NCBI GenBank assembly: GCA_008638375.1
Contig: CM018047.1
Span: 50,972,679 to 51,036,678, forward strand
Origin: Nyssa sinensis
Taxonomy: Eukaryota; Streptophyta; Magnoliopsida; Cornales; Nyssaceae
Direction: 5' to 3'
DNA length: 64,000 nucleotides
The translations under genes and the position numbers were made by a program. The notes beneath the pieces are model-generated. The model was not told the DNA's origin. It made no database searches and worked only from the letters and a program-made list of their open reading frames with translations. Below, one piece after another: positions 11,116-22,974 of the stretch. The stretch's first letter is position 1, and each line of letters starts with the position of its first letter.

Positions 11116-12211
11116 ATGACATTCCAAATTTTTTTATTCTCCTATGTCCTATAGATAAATAGACGAAAGTTATATTTTTCATACAAATACTAGTATGATG
11201 ATGCTTGTAATTGATGATTTCATATATCCTGGTGCATTATAAACCAGACTAGATGTTTCAATGCTTTCTTTTAACACTTAAAGCGTGATTCTATATAAAA
11301 TAAAGAATATCTACAATATGTCTTTGTGGTTTTGGGTTTTGGAGATGGGGAGATGCTTTGTTTGCAATTAAGTTAAGACTTCTCAAATTTTGTTTTCTGC
11401 TTTTGTTACAAACTAAATGTTCATTTTGGTGTTTTTCTATCTTTACTAAGTTTCTCAATATGTTATTTTTTTCAATTTTAATTGGTCTCTATTTTTTTGC
11501 TCTAATGGAAACTGTGACGGATATTTAATATTTAGCAGGAAAGCACGATGATTATGAGACAAAGTTGAAGCGCATTGAAGCTGACTTAAAGATTCTGAAA
11601 TTACAGGTACGTTGTGTTTAAGGACAACAATTACAGTTGCCATTTTTTATTTTCAGTTGAAGCTTCTCTATAAATTGTGATTCCTACTTTGTATCATGTG
11701 ATGATTTCCTGAACCAGCAAAGTAAGAACTAAATTGTTTTGTTTCACAATCTCAATGAACAATACTTTCATTGTTTACATGGCTCATTTATTATTTTAAT
11801 TGAATCAATTTTCCTTTAATTGCAAATAATAGGAAAATTTTGTTTGGAATAAACTAGGGAATTACAGTGGCTATCTTCCTTTAGAATGGGAAGGGAAAGC
11901 CAATAGCCCAGGTCCTTGAGACAAATTTCATAGTCCTCACTCCTGCACACCCAGATCTTGAATAGCTAACTTTTGGACCACTCTAGAACACACACACACA
12001 TACACACACACACACGTATGTATGTATTTATGGACTATTAATGTCTCACATTCGAGACTAGTTTCATAGCATCACTCCAGACTACGTCAATTGTCTGGAT
12101 GGCCTTGCACATTGCTCACTGTAATGAGCCAGTAATGTATAGTAATTTCTGAAATAAACTCCGTTGAAATTCATTTGAATACATGGAAATATCTAGAATT
12201 GGAAAAGAAAT

Positions 12212-12744
12212 TGACATACCACAAACTGACAGACCTATATGCTTGAGACACGTGTACTTACAGATCTAGTTATGCTCAATCATTCAGAGCAGGGTAAGCC
12301 TACAGACCAGACTTATGAACATAAACTCCAGAACTCATGATCAGAGTCAAGCTCCTCCAGAGCATCTTGTATGATTCAGACCTCACTACCGCATTGAGTC
12401 CCTACCGAGCAAAGAACAAGGAAACTATTGTCCACAAGGAAACTGCCATTCATAGTTATCTCAAATATGGTAACCGCTATCTCCGATGATGCGATCCCTA
12501 TATTCACGGCTCTAAATCCTAATCAACTTAAGAGAGTCATTGCCTATAAATTAAACCCTAGAGGTACGCTTTATTTCATACTCATTCTTTGGCTTTCATT
12601 ATAATCTTTTCAATTCAGCTTATTGACTTAAGCATCGGAGTGGCTACCGCCGCAGCCAATCCGGTGGCCCTTTGATTCCCTTTCTTTGGGAGTTCTTCAG
12701 GTTGTGGAGCTCAGATTTCTCGCGAGCCAAAAAGTGCAACATCA
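12212..12744 (+). repeat. Element B 5' LTR, 533 bp
   Basis: Starts TGACATACCACAAAC, ends GTGCAACATCA. Preceded by GAAAT (12207-12211). The inner end CTCGCGAGCCAAAAAGTGC corresponds to the LTR inner edges of A and C, while the outer part differs from them. Confidence 0.95.
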
Positions 12745-12767
12745 GTTTGGCACCGTCTGTAGGAACG
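12745..12767 (+). other. Element B primer binding site
   Basis: GTTTGGCACCGTCTGTAGGA directly after the 5' LTR; two changes from the TGGCGCCGTCTGTGGG word of elements A and C. Confidence 0.75.
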
Positions 12768-12816
12768 ACAATTTCCAAGTGCTCTATTCACAAACTTATT
12801 CTCCCTCCGAAAAACC

Positions 12817-14604
12817 ATGGCCCCCAACCTTCGACCAAGACAGAACGCTTAAAATCCTCAAAGCTCTCAACCACGAAACTCTCAACGGCGGCCGCCTGCC
12901 GGACGACCACGAGGGCTAACCATTGATCCCATGCAACAGGAGATCGACTGAATCAAACGGCACAACGAGCTAGTGCAAGAACAGCTACTAGCCATATCAC
13001 GAACTCTGGCAATGCTTACGTAAAGTCAGGCGGCAAATCCTCCAAACCCGTCGGTGAATGCTGCTGCTGAGGGGACTCAACCCCTGTTATCGCTACAACT
13101 GAAGAGCCCCATGACGAGGCTTCGAATAACCAGCCCGGGCACCCCTAGAATGTTACTCACATTGGCGAAGATCCACAGCCGTCAGCAGCCCCCGGCTGGG
13201 GAACACCAGCCTTTGTACCTGACATACATTACCGAAGCACTACTAGAGCTCCAACTCCAAGGACTTCGGAAGCACATCCGGCACCACAGGAACTTCAGCC
13301 CCAAGCGCCAATCCCTCCAGCTCAGAACCCCCCACCATCCGAGGTCATGTTCAGCCCGACTACCCTTGAAACCAAGGCTATAAGGCAAGGTTCACAAAGA
13401 ATCCGGCTTAGAGACCCACAGAGGGTTGAAGAATTTGCAGAATCGGTGGACCGAACAATAGCTGTGAGAGGTGTCCAGAACCCTCCAGAGCAAGACGAGT
13501 TGGCTAGGCTGCTCGGGAGACTCGCTACCCCATTCACTCCAGCCATCATGTCAGAAGAAAGACCAAAGAAGTTCACTTGTGCCAAAATTTACCCTTTATG
13601 ATGGGACCGGGGATCCATGAGACCATCTATCACATTATCAGCATACAATGGCCCTTCACGGGGCCTCTGATGCCTTCATGTGCCGAACTTTCATCACCAG
13701 CCTGAAAGGTACCGCCCTAAAATGGTTCCACCACCTCCCACCGAACTCGATTACCGGCTTCTATAAGCTCGGTAGGCGATTTCTGGACAGGTTCATGACA
13801 AGCAGAAGGGTCAGAAGGGGACTAGAGCTTTTGCTAAATGTCAAACAGACTAAAGAAGAGTCCCTCAGAGCCTACATTGCACGCTTCAATACCGAGCTCA
13901 CAGAGATTACCGACTGTAGCCCAGGTTTTCTCTTTGCTGCCCTTACTTCTGGTCTTGCTCACGGTGGCTTTAGAGATTCCCTGACAAAGAGTCCTCCCGC
14001 CGACATGGCGGCATTGATGGACCGTGCCAGAAAGTATATCAACTTGGAAGAAGCTAACCGCACGTCCCAAAAAGGGAGAGAGCAAACACAGAAGGACAAT
14101 CTGAAGAGGAATGATCATAAGAAGGACGACCATAAAAGGGACTCTGGCAAGAAAAGGGCCAGGAGTCTAGAAAAAAGAGCGGCACCCAGAGCTGTTTATA
14201 ATTCTGGACCACGGGAGTTTACTAACTATACTCCTCTGAACAGCACACTGGCTTAGATACTTCAGCAGATCCGAGGTCGTGAAAACCTAAGATGGCCGGA
14301 GCCAATAAAAGGAGATCCCAATCTTCGGGACCAGAATAAATACTGCCATTTCCACAAAGACCATGGGCATACGACTAACTCCTGCAGGACCTTTAGATAT
14401 GAGGTCGAGCAGCTCATAAAGAAAGGACGTCTTCGGGAGTTCGTGAAGCAGGAAGGGAGACAGAACCCCTATGAAGACAAGCCTCAGCACAGGACTGATC
14501 AGAGGCCTGAACATAGGCAGGAGCAGAGGGAAGGACGGAATGAGCCTCAGAGGCAGAACAACCATGTGATTTACGTCCGCCATGCAGATACCCCTATCAC
14601 GGGA
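12817..14604 (+). pseudogene. Element B gag, broken
   Basis: Begins MAPNLRPRQNA and stops at once (TAA near 12850). Core from 13648: ALHGASDAFMCRTFITSL, KWFHHLPPNS, LLLNVKQTKEESLRAYIARFN, then a basic KRNDHKKDDHKRDSGKKRARS stretch. A stop near 14254 precedes the zinc knuckle KYCHFHKDHGHTTNSC (14338-14385), which has the pattern C-X2-H-X4-H-X4-C: histidine stands where the usual CCHC knuckle has its second cysteine. Element C has the same arrangement. Confidence 0.85.
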
Positions 14605-15195
14605 ATGTCAAACAGAGCAAGAAAGAGGTATGCTCGAGAGGCTCGGGCTACCCCAAATGTCTTACAGATCGCAAGCATTGAGAAAAGACCCCGACCCATA
14701 CCAGAGATCCAATTCACAGAGTAGGATCTGGTCGGGGTACACTGCCCTCATAGTGATGCCCTTTTCATCACCCTTAAAATTGCCAAGTTGGAGATCAGAA
14801 GAGTTCTGGTTGACACCGGCAGTTCTGTCAACATACTATTTTATGAGCCGCTCAAACAGATGAGGATCGATCACAGCAACGTCAAGCCTACCACTGCTGT
14901 AATGGCAGGATTTAATGAAAATCTCAGCACCTCGCTGGGAAGAATTGACCTACCTACCACTGTAGAGGAAGGTGAAGGACAGAATACCACCATTTCGGAA
15001 TACATGGTGTTGAATACAAGATCTTCCTACAATGTCATAATTGGGAAACCATGGCTGCATCAAATGGAAGCTGTCAGCTCGACCCTCCATTAGTGCTTAA
15101 AATATGTCCACAATCAGACTGTCTTCTCCGTCAAAGGGTGCTAGCCAACTTCTCGGGAATGCCACTCCATCGCACTCAAGGAGAAAACTACTAAA
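14605..15195 (+). pseudogene. Element B aspartic protease region, broken
   Basis: Starts MSNRARKRYAREARATPNVL. A TAG at about 14722 replaces a glutamine codon. The active site RRVLVDTGSSVNILFYEPL and the later YNVIIGKPWLHQ are intact. Further TAG codons at 15091-15093 and 15142-15144 stand where other copies have CAG. The frame then runs RECHSIALKEKTTK to the boundary UAG at 15196. Confidence 0.83.
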
Positions 15196-15204
15196 TAGCA
15201 ATTA
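15196..15204 (+). promoter_or_regulatory. Candidate stop-codon readthrough signal between protease and RT, element B
   Basis: AAA TAG CAA TTA CAG in the frame shared by protease and reverse transcriptase. UAG followed by CARYYA is the type I leaky-stop context known from tobamovirus replicase. Element C has the identical word at 44158-44166 (minus strand). This would make Gag-Pro the main product and Gag-Pro-Pol the minor one. Confidence 0.65.
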
Positions 15205-16811
15205 CAGTATGCTCAGGACTGTACGGATCCAACCATTTCCCATAATCCCGAAAGAAGAAGGTTTCCCTTCCAAGATTGAGGAACCCCTAAGCCCGAGAGG
15301 ACAGGATAGCAGGGCTAAACCAATTGGGGAACCCCTCAAAGTACTTGTCAGCTCAAAAGCAGAAGGGTGCTATTTGTTTATAGGTCCAGATCTAACACAA
15401 GCTGAGCAAGAGGAGTTGGTGAGATTCTTGAAAGATAACCTCTCTGTGTTTGCATGGGAGACCAAAGACATGGAAGGTATAGATCCAGCATAACTCACAA
15501 ACTGATGGTGGACCCAGACCACCCACCAGTTAGACAAAAAATAAGGCCGCTTGCTTCAGAGCGGCATCAGATCATAAATGAGGAGGTTCGAAGGCTGTTT
15601 GAAGCCAGAATGATACGCAAAGTATTTTACCCAGACTGGTTGGCCAACACCGTTCTGGTCAAAAAGAAAAATGGCAAGTAAAGGGTTTGCGTTGACTACA
15701 CAGACCTCAACAAAGCATGCCCAAAAGATAGCTTTCCACTACCGAGGATAGACCAGTTGGTCGATGCTACTGCAGGACATGAACTCATGAGTTTCATGGA
15801 TGCGTACTCCGGATACAACCAGATCCAGATGTACCCTCCAAACCAGGAGAAGACAGCCTTCATAACCGAACGAGGCGTCTACTGCTACAGAGTGATGCCG
15901 TTCGGCTTAAAGAACGCTGGGGCCACATATCAGCACCTAGTCAATAAGATGTTCGGTCCGTTGATCGGCAATACCATGGAGGTTTATATTGACGACATGC
16001 TGGTTAAAAGCCTACAGAAGGGCAGCCACCTCCAGCACTTATCTCAGAACATTCAACATCCTAAAACAGCACAAGATGAAGCTCAATCCCTCAAAATGTA
16101 CCTTCGGGCAACAAAGGAAAAATTCCTGGGATATATTGTTTCTCATAGGGGTATTGAGGTTGATCCTGCTTAGATCTAGGCTCTGATTGGACTAGAATCA
16201 CCTAAAACCAAGAAAGACATCCAGGCACTGAATGACAGGATCGCAACACTGAGCAGATTCATCTCCAAGTCCACTGATCGTTGTCTACCGTTCTTCAGAG
16301 CTCTAAAAAGTAACAGGGCCTTACAATGGTCTTAGGAATGCGAAAAAGCCTTTCAAGAACTCAAAGAATACCTTGCTTCTCCAGAGCTCTTGTCAAAACT
16401 AGTCCAAGGAGAAAAGCTATTCCTCTATCTTGCAGTCTCTAAAAACGAGGTCAGTTCCGTACTAATCAGGCAGGACAGGGGAGTCCAAAAGCCCATATTC
16501 TAAGTCAGTAGAGCATTGCTCGACACAGAAAAGAGATACCCAGAGGTCGAAAAGCTGGCCTTCACTTTAGTATTATCGGCTCGGAAACTCCGACCTTATT
16601 TCCAAGCCCATTCAGTCGAAATCCCAACTACCTATCCCCTGAAGTCAATACTAAGAAAGCCAGAAGTCTCAGGGAGACTAGTAAAATGGTCCGTGGAATT
16701 AGGAGAATTTGATATATCCTACGTACCACGGAACTCCATCAAAGGGCAAACCTTGGCTGATTTTGTTGTTGAGTTCACCCCGGCATTTCAAGACAAAGCA
16801 CAGCTCTGCGA
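15199..16811 (+). pseudogene. Element B reverse transcriptase and Gypsy RNase H, broken
   Basis: Contains KIEEPLSPRGQDSRAKP, FAWETKDMEGIDPA, then after a frame shift at about 15490 WLANTVLVKKKNGK, a stop replacing tryptophan (near 15680), CVDYTDLNKACPKDSFPLPR, FMDAYSGYNQI, MPFGLKNAGATYQ and VYIDDMLVKS (catalytic YIDD near 15990). The RNase H part reads LDTEKRYPEVEKLAF...DFVVEFTPAF. Stops near 16173, 16335 and 16501 add to the damage. Confidence 0.88.
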
Positions 16812-17280
16812 GGCGTCAGTGACATGGCAACTCTATATTGATGGGTCATCTACAGATCAAGGTTCTGGAGTAGGCCTAGTGCTACAGTCCCCTAGCGGGC
16901 TCCTTTCTGAAAAGGCAGTTAACCTGGGATTCAGAGCCTCCAACAACGAAGCAGAATACGAAGCACTGATCTTAGGCATGAAGTTAGCTCTGGAATGCGA
17001 GGTTCAGAACCTCAAAGTCTTCTCAAATTCCCAGTTGGTGGTAAGCCAAGTCCTGGGAGAATTCTCCATTAAAGACGATAGGATGTTGCGGTATTCCGAA
17101 CTGGTGAACTTGTTAAAAACTTCCTTCCAGACATTCTCCATCCAAAAGATAGAAAGGAGCCAGAATAGCAAAGTAGATGCTTTGGCAAACATGGCGTCCC
17201 GCCTAAAACCGGAAAGGAATTCTACAGTGAAAATTTCCCACCAGCCAAGGCCCAGCATAGAGGAAGTTTAGGCTGCTTAA
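16812..17280 (+). pseudogene. Element B archaeal-like RNase H domain
   Basis: The frame is open through this domain: WQLYIDGSSTDQGSGVGLVLQSP with the first catalytic aspartate, NNEAEYEALILGMKLALE with the glutamate, and SNSQLVVSQVLGEF where A and C have SDSQLVV, so the third acidic residue has become asparagine. It ends with KVDALANMASRLK and a TAG near 17271. Confidence 0.8.
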
Positions 17281-18524
17281 GCTATTGAACAGCCCCAGAA
17301 CTGGACGACCCCAACCCTCCAGTACCTAGAGTCCGGGCTCCTCCTAGAGGATAAAAATAAGGCAAGAAGGATTCGAATCAGGGCAGCTCGGTACCTAATC
17401 CTGAACAGCAAACTTTACAGAAGGTTTTACTCTCAGCCCCTGCTGAAGTGTTTAACTCCAAAAGAGTCTCAATACGTCCTGGCAGAAATTCACGAAGGAA
17501 TCTGTGGGAACCATAATGGGGCAGAACAATAGCTCATCGAGCTCTAACACAAGGCTATTACTGGCCTAACATGCTAAAACAGGCTCAGGAGTATGTCCAA
17601 AAGTGCAACAAATGCTAGAGGTTCGCTCCTTATCAACACCAGCCCCATCATGAGCTAATCCCAATTACTAGTCCTTGGCCTTTTGCTCAGTGGGGGATGG
17701 ACATTGTGGGCCCATTGCCTAAAGCCGCACCAAACAGGAAATACCTTTTGATGGCCATTGATTACTTCTCTAAATGGGCTGAAGACGAACCCCTAACGCA
17801 CATCATCGAAAAGGAAGTTGAAAACTTCACTTGGAAAAACATCGTTTGCAGGTTCGGCATACCACACGTGATCATATCTGATAATGGCACGCAGTTCACT
17901 GGTAAAGTCTTCAAGAAATTCTGCGAAAATCTCAACATCAAGCAGCACTTTGCTTCCTCAGGCCATCCGCAATCAAATGGGCAAGCAGAAGTCACCAACA
18001 GAACAATCCTCGAAGCACTAAAGAAAAGGTTGGAACAGGCCAAAAGAAGGTGGGTAGAAGAACTTCCCAGAGTTCTTTGGGCTTACAGAACAACCAGAAG
18101 AACTCCCACCTCCGAAACTCCCTTCTCGCTAGCCTACGATACAGAGGCAGTAATCCCTGTCGAGATTGGAATGCCCACCTTAAGAACAGAAGCCTTCAAC
18201 CAAGAGTCCAACAATCAGCAGCTTGCCAAAAATCTGGACTTGCTTGAAGAAAAAATGGATCAAGCCAGGATCCGAATGGAAGCTTATCAGCAAAGAATGG
18301 CCAATAACTCCAAAGTAGGGCTCAAGTCTGTCAGCTTCCAAGTTGGGGACCTTGTCTTAAGAAGGATTTTCCCTAACACCAAGGATCCCACTATGGGAAA
18401 GTTATCAGGCCCCTACCGAGTGACAAAGGTTATTAGGCCTACTACCTATTGGTTGGAAGACATGGCTGGGAAACCTGTTCCTAGACCCTAGAATGTGGAA
18501 CATTTACGGAAGTATTATCAATAA
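17281..18524 (+). pseudogene. Element B integrase, N-terminus broken, core open
   Basis: The zinc-binding region IHEGICGNHNG is frameshifted near 17520. From 17697 the core is open for 264 codons: MDIVGPLPKAAPNRKYLLMAIDYFSKWA, IISDNGTQFTGKVFKKF, HPQSNGQAEVTNRTILEAL (D, D and E of the catalytic triad), then the C-terminal GDLVLRRIF...YRVTKV fold. TAG at 18489-18491 replaces a tryptophan codon 11 codons before the natural end EHLRKYYQ-stop at 18524. Confidence 0.87.
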
Positions 18525-18559
18525 AGGTGTTCCTTTTCATACCTCCACAAAATGTTCAT

Positions 18560-18965
18560 CTCTTAATGCACAGGCCTCTAGTGTTTGGTCCATCTCTTAA
18601 TGCACAGGCCTCCAGTGCCTGGTCCATACTCAATGCACAGGCCTCCAGTGCCTGGTCCATCTCTTAATGCACAGGCCTCCAGTGCCTGGTCCATACTTAA
18701 TGCACAGGCTTCCAGTGCCTGGTCCATCTCTTAATGCACAGGCCTCTAGTGCCTGGTTCATACTTAATGCACAGGCCTCCAGTGCTTGGTCCATACTTAA
18801 TGTACAGACCTTCAGAATTTGGTCCATCTCTTAATGCACAGACCTTCAGAGTCTGGTCTATCTCTTAATGCACAGACCTTCAGAGTCTGGTCCATCCCTT
18901 AATGCACAGACCTTCAGAGTCTGGTCCATCTTTAAATGCACAGACCTCATGGTCTGGTCCATTAA
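18560..18965 (+). repeat. Element B hairpin minisatellite, about 32-bp monomers
   Basis: About a dozen units of the form CTTAATGCACAG..., spacing 31-34 bp. The first block has stems CAGGC/GCCTG (for example CAGGCCTCCAGTGCCTG). From about 18810 units change to CAGAC/GTCTG (CAGACCTTCAGAGTCTG, CAGACCTCATGGTCTG), so both arms changed together. It starts about 35 bp after the pol stop at 18524, as in A and C. Confidence 0.92.
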
Positions 18966-19294
18966 ACTTACAAGTTCCATGATCCCGTCCAACCAGAAAG
19001 ACAGAAGATCAAACTACTTCTCTATCATTATTTGCACAAGTCTCCTAGATCTGCAGATCTTCAGAGCTAATACTTAGATTACTTGGCTTATGATCTACCG
19101 AGCAATAGCCTTACTGTACCAAGCTGGTGTATAACAATTCAGTTCAAGGTGCAAGTTTTATGTAAGTTCCTTTGATCCATTCTCAGGACGAACAAGCAGT
19201 GTTATTGATCAGAAGTGCTCGAAAGGGTGTCTTAATTTCAAAGGAACACTTTCAAACACAAAAGTACACCAGATTTGAGGAAAAGAAATTCAGC

Positions 19295-19300
19295 TTTATT
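19295..19300 (-). terminator. Polyadenylation signal of element B aORF2
   Basis: AATAAA on the minus strand in TATCAATAAAGCTGAATTTC, about 250 bp after the aORF2 stop, at the place matching 4005 in A and 39609 in C. Confidence 0.55.
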
Positions 19301-19548
19301 GATAATTCATAACAGTTACATCGATACAAGAGGGCTAAAGAGAAGACAAGTACATAGAAACTACAACAAGACATCGATCAGTTTCGCGCCATCATGGCTT
19401 TCTTCCTCGAATCTTTCTGACGCAGGGCATTAGGGGCTAGAGTTCCAAACCACCATTACCACCGCCGCCGGCTTCCATTTGAAAGGAAGGAACCCTGAAC
19501 CCCAATCTGCATCAAGAAGCACCCAGGCCACTTCATCCTCACTGTCAC

Positions 19549-19926
19549 TTATCTCAATACCAACGGAGGATGAGGGCTCTGGGTCTCAGGAGACTTTTCA
19601 TTCTCCACCTTTGTTTTCTTCAAATTCAGCACAACACCCAAGCTAACTTGAGCAAGGGCCTCTACCAAGTCACAAAGGGGAGGAGGCATTCCACCTTCGT
19701 CTTCATCACCAATGCTCCAGGCCTCGATTGAATCAAGGAAGAACCACCTCCAAGTGATGAAATCTCGCCCGGATGCTAAGATGGACAAGGAGGTATTCGC
19801 CCCCTTTAATCTTTCCTTGGAGACTAAATCAAAGGTGTGGATGACTCTCTGCCACAGTTTAATCATTTCCAACTCGGATTGAAGATTGTCAATCATCTCC
19901 CGATAAACTGCAACTTCTAAAGACAT
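19549..19926 (-). CDS. Element B aORF2, 125-residue antisense protein of unknown function
   Basis: Open frame starting MSLEVAVYREMIDNLQSELE. The conserved core is MIKLWQRVIHTFDLVSKERL, followed by LSILASGRDF, a tryptophan-rich WRWFFLDSIEAW and an acidic DEDEGGMPPPL segment. A and C carry clear relatives in the same position and orientation. A TATA box (20003-20011, minus strand) lies about 80 bp upstream and an AATAAA (19295-19300) downstream, so it has the layout of a self-contained gene. No known domain, signal peptide or membrane segment is visible. Being open in a copy whose gag-pol is riddled with stops may be chance for so short a frame. Confidence 0.6.
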   Translation of the reverse strand: MSLEVAVYREMIDNLQSELEMIKLWQRVIHTFDLVSKERLKGANTSLSILASGRDFITWRWFFLDSIEAWSIGDEDEGGMPPPLCDLVEALAQVSLGVVLNLKKTKVENEKSPETQSPHPPLVLR

Positions 19927-20002
19927 TCAAAATCCCTTCGATAGGGAAACAATTTGAAAACAATGAGCAGAAGATTAAGGCATAACAGCATGCCCCTCTC
20001 TT

Positions 20003-20011
20003 GTATATATA
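20003..20011 (-). promoter_or_regulatory. TATA box of element B aORF2
   Basis: TATATATAC on the minus strand, preceded by GGTC, identical to the box in element A (3289-3297). Confidence 0.6.
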
Positions 20012-20663
20012 GACCCTTGAATTACAAAAGACACCCATTTGGACCGTCACAAACAGGTAAGGGAAAAGTTGGCTCCGAAAACCCAAACGACGGTGGCATA
20101 ATAAATGGAGCATTAAACTGCCCTCTTGGGAGAACAAAAGACAGGGCCACGTATGTGATATATAGACTTTTCAGTCTTGTCCACATCATTAACCCCTGAC
20201 AAGCCACATATACAGCGAAAGACCATCAGCTCTGATGTGCCCTAATCTTGATCTTAAAGATCTAGAAGCAGAAGCTCTGATCATCAGAACGATGATCGCA
20301 TGACATCCAGTTATTATTACAAGTCTTTGGTTCAGAACAATCCGCTTCAGAATCCTTCAGAACTCACTTCTATCCTGTATTTATTGCAAGTACTACAGCT
20401 CGGAAAACAGCTACCAACAGTAGTAGAACTGGTCTAATGAACAATAAGTTCTAGAACAGCTCCACTTGCAACAATTTCAGCATCAATCATAAGTCGGAGA
20501 ATTAAAACACTACAGAACAGAATAACGCAAAGCTACTCACGAAAGAAGAAGGCAGAAGCATTGAACAAAAAGCTGTTTTTATTGAAAAATACGAGCCATT
20601 ACAAATTCAAAACCCCTAGAATATACATATTCTAAGCTTTATCAACAGGGGTAGGCTCATCAG

Positions 20664-22542
20664 CTAGGGAAGGATCGGCAAGAGAGACGACAGCTTCGGG
20701 AGGATCAGCGTCACCACTTCACTCGGGACAACAGTCTCGGGAGGGTCAACTCCAGGTGGCACAATGGAGGAAACATCAAGGTCAGGAAATTTGACAAGAA
20801 GCTTGGATCGGAAGTTGTTAAAGCCAAACAAAATCAGATTGTTGGCCATCCCTTCAAGTGCCCTCTTCATTTCCTCCTCATTGTCGCGCACGGCCTGATC
20901 AATAGTCTCCTCAAGCTTCTGGTTATAAAGATAGCGTATGTCGTTCATCTCCCGTTACATCCTCTCCACCTCTCGAACACGGAGATCTATCTCCGACTCT
21001 GCAACGGCCAGAGAATTCTGTGACTCTTTCAGCCTCTCCCCAGCTTCGTGAAGACCTAGCAATGCCGAGCTGCAGCCTAACCTCATCCAACTCAGCCTAA
21101 AGACGATCAACTTCTTCTGAAGCTGGAGAGACTTCCGTCAAAGCGGAAAGAGTGTACAAGGTCTACAATATACAGAACTAGCAGGTCAGTAGTCAAGTAA
21201 AAGCATGCAGAAAAAGGGAAGGGAAAGGAAAGGAAAGGAAGTACATGAAAAACTCACTTTGACTTGAAAAGTAGCCAGATCAGCCAAAAGCTTCTCTGGC
21301 TTCTGTGATTTAAATTTGAGGGAGCCTTTGGCCCAAAAGTCCCTCAAAATCTTTTTCGCCGCTTGATTAACAGCATCAGGGGCCCCTGAAGCCGACTTCC
21401 CCTTGCCTGTTTTCTGAATAGGGGCTAGGGGAACTATGGAAACGGGAATAGGGGCCTCCCTCTCCCCTTCGGCGGGTTCAGGAGAGTTCGAAATCAACCT
21501 CCTCCGCTTTTTCTGGAGAGGAGGCTCTGCTGGGGAAGAAGCCTCCCCCACTGCAGGAGATGGGGACGGCTCGGTCTCCCACCTCGCCATTATCCCCCTC
21601 GCCAACTCCTCAACACGGTCTTTTGCAGCCATCAAGTTTGCAGGGTTGACAATGATGGAATGATCTCGATCGTCGGGTTGTAAGAGTTGACGATATTGCT
21701 CCTGCAGCACGGAAGTAAATTCAGGCCTCCTCCACACACTCCGAACTGCACAAAAAAGCACAAGCTAATCAGCTCGGCAGTCAACGCATGAAACAGAATC
21801 AAGACAGTTACAAGGAAATTTGGGTCTCACCCTTGGGCCCAATAGTTCGAGGGAATACTGAGACCTGGCTTTCGAAGTCTTCAAATTCCCAACCTCCCTT
21901 TATGAAGAAGTACCACTTCTTCCAGGTCTTGTTGGAAGAGGGCACGGAAGAAAGGGGTCTGAACCCACTATCGAAAGACATGTAATAGAAGCCTTCCGAC
22001 CTCATGTACTTAAGATCTATATTACTACGGATCAAATCTAGAGACACGCCGACATTGTTCCTATGCCCTAATACTATGAAGCTCAGCAAATGACTCTAGC
22101 TATTAAGATTGAGGTCTGCGAGGCAAAGGTTGAACCAACAAAAGAATTGTTTAACAAGGTCAGGAAGGGGGAGTGTCAATCCCATTTCAAACCAGGCTAA
22201 ATAAGCACAAATTTCTCCCGCTCTGACATCACGCGGACGATCCATAGGGTCCGGGACCCTGAAAGTGACATTTGAAGGGAGTGTATATTTCTCCCACAGT
22301 TCCTCTAACATACTCTCTGTGATCACACTCTCACCCTCTTCTCTACCGGCGGGTCGACCAAAGGTCTCTCCAACCCTGTTTGGGGGTTCAACAAACGCAT
22401 CAACTATTCTAACCTCTGGACTAGAGGGGGACACTACCACTCTATCTTCACCGTCAACAGAACGAGGGATAGTCACAGGTTGATGCTGAGAAATCGTCCT
22501 GTAAGAGCTTCCCGAACCAGAAGGGGACCTAGGACCAGACAT
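20664..22542 (-). pseudogene. Element B aORF1 (spliced antisense gene), broken
   Basis: Starts MSGPRSPSGSGSSYRTISQ at 22542. Exon 1 holds VRIVDAFVEPPNRVGE, RAGEICAYLAWFEMGLTLP and QFFCWFNLC; TAG at 22096-22098 replaces the tryptophan of LNLNSW. An intron of about 100 bp (ending near 21750) leads to VRSVWRRPEFTSVLQEQYRQ, a KKRRR basic stretch and AAKKILRDFWAKGS. A second intron follows about 21260. The last part is a coiled-coil region, with stops near 21100 and 20955, ending FPDLDVSSIVPPGV. An AATAAA is at 20578-20583 (minus strand) and a TATA box at 22760-22768. Confidence 0.75.
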
Positions 22543-22759
22543 GGCGGATAAAGTGAAAGGAAAAAGCGAAGCAAAAAAAAGAGAATAACAAGAAAAACTA
22601 AAAATCGAACCTGAAAACAAGAAGGAAAATGGAAGCTTCAGGCAAGCTGACACCCTCCAAACTTCAAAGGCACACCAATCTTTCTGGGTTGACAATAGCA
22701 AAACTTCTGATAAAGTGAGAACGAGAGAAGAAGAAATGCATAACAAGCCCTTTCCCTCT

Positions 22760-22768
22760 CTTTATATA
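22760..22768 (-). promoter_or_regulatory. TATA box of element B aORF1
   Basis: TATATAAAG followed by AGAGGGAAAG on the minus strand, the same word and context as 508-525 in element A; about 215 bp before the start codon. Confidence 0.6.
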
Positions 22769-22954
22769 TGTATTAAAAATATGGGCCCCCCAAGCTGAAT
22801 CGGCATGACGGTTGAGGGTAATGATGGCCTTGAAAGCCCAAACATCGGTTGTGCAATAAATGACCCATCAATCGGTCGTTTAGAGAAACAGAGACACAAG
22901 GCGTACAACTTCTCATAAAGCCCATACCCCTAGTTACGCGTCAAGCCCAAACTA

Positions 22955-22974
22955 GGGCTCGGGGGGGGAGTAGC
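22955..22974 (+). other. Element B polypurine tract
   Basis: GGGCTCGGGGGGGGAGTAGC directly before the 3' LTR, matching the tract of element A on the other strand. Confidence 0.8.
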
